From an uncultured Anaerolineae bacterium (GTDB taxonomy: Bacteria > Chloroflexota > Anaerolineae > J036 > Brachytrichaceae): a stretch of DNA of 64,000 nt. A program made the translations under genes and the position numbers. A model generated the notes under the pieces. The model had not been told where the DNA came from. It was given only the letters and a program-made list of their open reading frames with translations, and did no database searches. Positions 63,934-64,000 of this stretch are shown piece by piece. How positions within the stretch are numbered: position 1 is the first letter of the stretch; the number at the start of each line of letters is the position of its first letter. The stretch lies in assembly GCA_937927775.1 (NCBI GenBank), contig CALBEF010000023.1, forward strand, positions 1 through 64,000, written 5' to 3'.

Positions 63934-64000
63934 TCAGTAGTCAGTAGTCAGTAGTCAGTAGTCAGTAGTCAGATGACAGACAACAGACGACAGACAACAG
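63934..64000. repeat. Heptamer array running off the window (TCAGTAG, then ACAGACA)
   Basis: Five TCAGTAG units, one TCAGATG, then ACAGACA/ACAGACG units. The same units occur on the opposite strand at 47990-48050. The right end is not seen. Confidence 0.9.

Overview
The window is 64 kb of high-GC bacterial chromosome with densely packed genes, many overlapping by 4 nt. Family content, the run nusA-ylxR-infB-rbfA-nrnA-truB-ribF, a GAAC-N4-GTTC type LexA operator and heptamer repeat arrays suggest a member of the Chloroflexota (Anaerolineae-like). That assignment is inference; there is no rRNA here to confirm it. No phage, IS element or CRISPR array was seen. Most genes are housekeeping or metabolic.

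Layout. 1-4445 (-): three translationally coupled cell-surface glycan genes (YfhO-type membrane protein, a glycosyltransferase-like/methyltransferase fusion, a polytopic protein cut by the window edge). 4663-12529: Ca2+-type P-ATPase, translin homologue, BadF/NAGK-type kinase, tpiA, an M50-like membrane protease, two poorly known genes. 12685-22870: YkvA protein, then on the minus strand the expression operon nusA-ylxR-infB-rbfA-nrnA-truB-ribF-sppA. 23086-28171: two orphan complex-I-like membrane proteins, a Fur regulator, an IphP-type phosphatase and a MEMO/AMMECR1 fusion. 28260-36026 (-): S9 peptidase, DUF4230 protein, fucose-isomerase-family protein, M19 dipeptidase, lipoprotein and lexA. 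36156-40724 (-): a potABC-like transporter lacking potD, tRNA-Glu and a CCA-adding enzyme. 40733-48000: glycosidase-like proteins, GNAT, ACT protein, O-methyltransferase, then thrC-thrB plus a 57-residue gene. 48036-58269: smc, ubiA, L,D-transpeptidase, URO-D family protein, SulP transporter, P450. 58299-63925: a YgeY/YgeW-like pair divergent from pyrK-pyrC and a membrane protein.

The most striking signal is a dispersed family of 7-bp tandem arrays (ATTGACG, AGAATAC, TCAGTAG, ACGCAAC and related units). About ten occur in 64 kb, mostly at gene ends, but three lie in frame inside thrB, a glycosidase and pyrK, and one supplies the last codons and stop of smc. Because 7 mod 3 = 1, such an array encodes the same cyclic 7-residue peptide in all three frames, and both ATTGACG-type coding insertions have the stop-free orientation on the coding strand. 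A second dispersed element is a palindrome built on ACTCCCGGAGTCT.

Regulation is unusually readable. Many genes have a TA(T/C/G)AAT hexamer 6-9 nt before the start codon, predicting leaderless or nearly leaderless mRNAs; others have a clear Shine-Dalgarno. lexA has a near-consensus promoter with two SOS boxes. nusA and infB have structured leaders.
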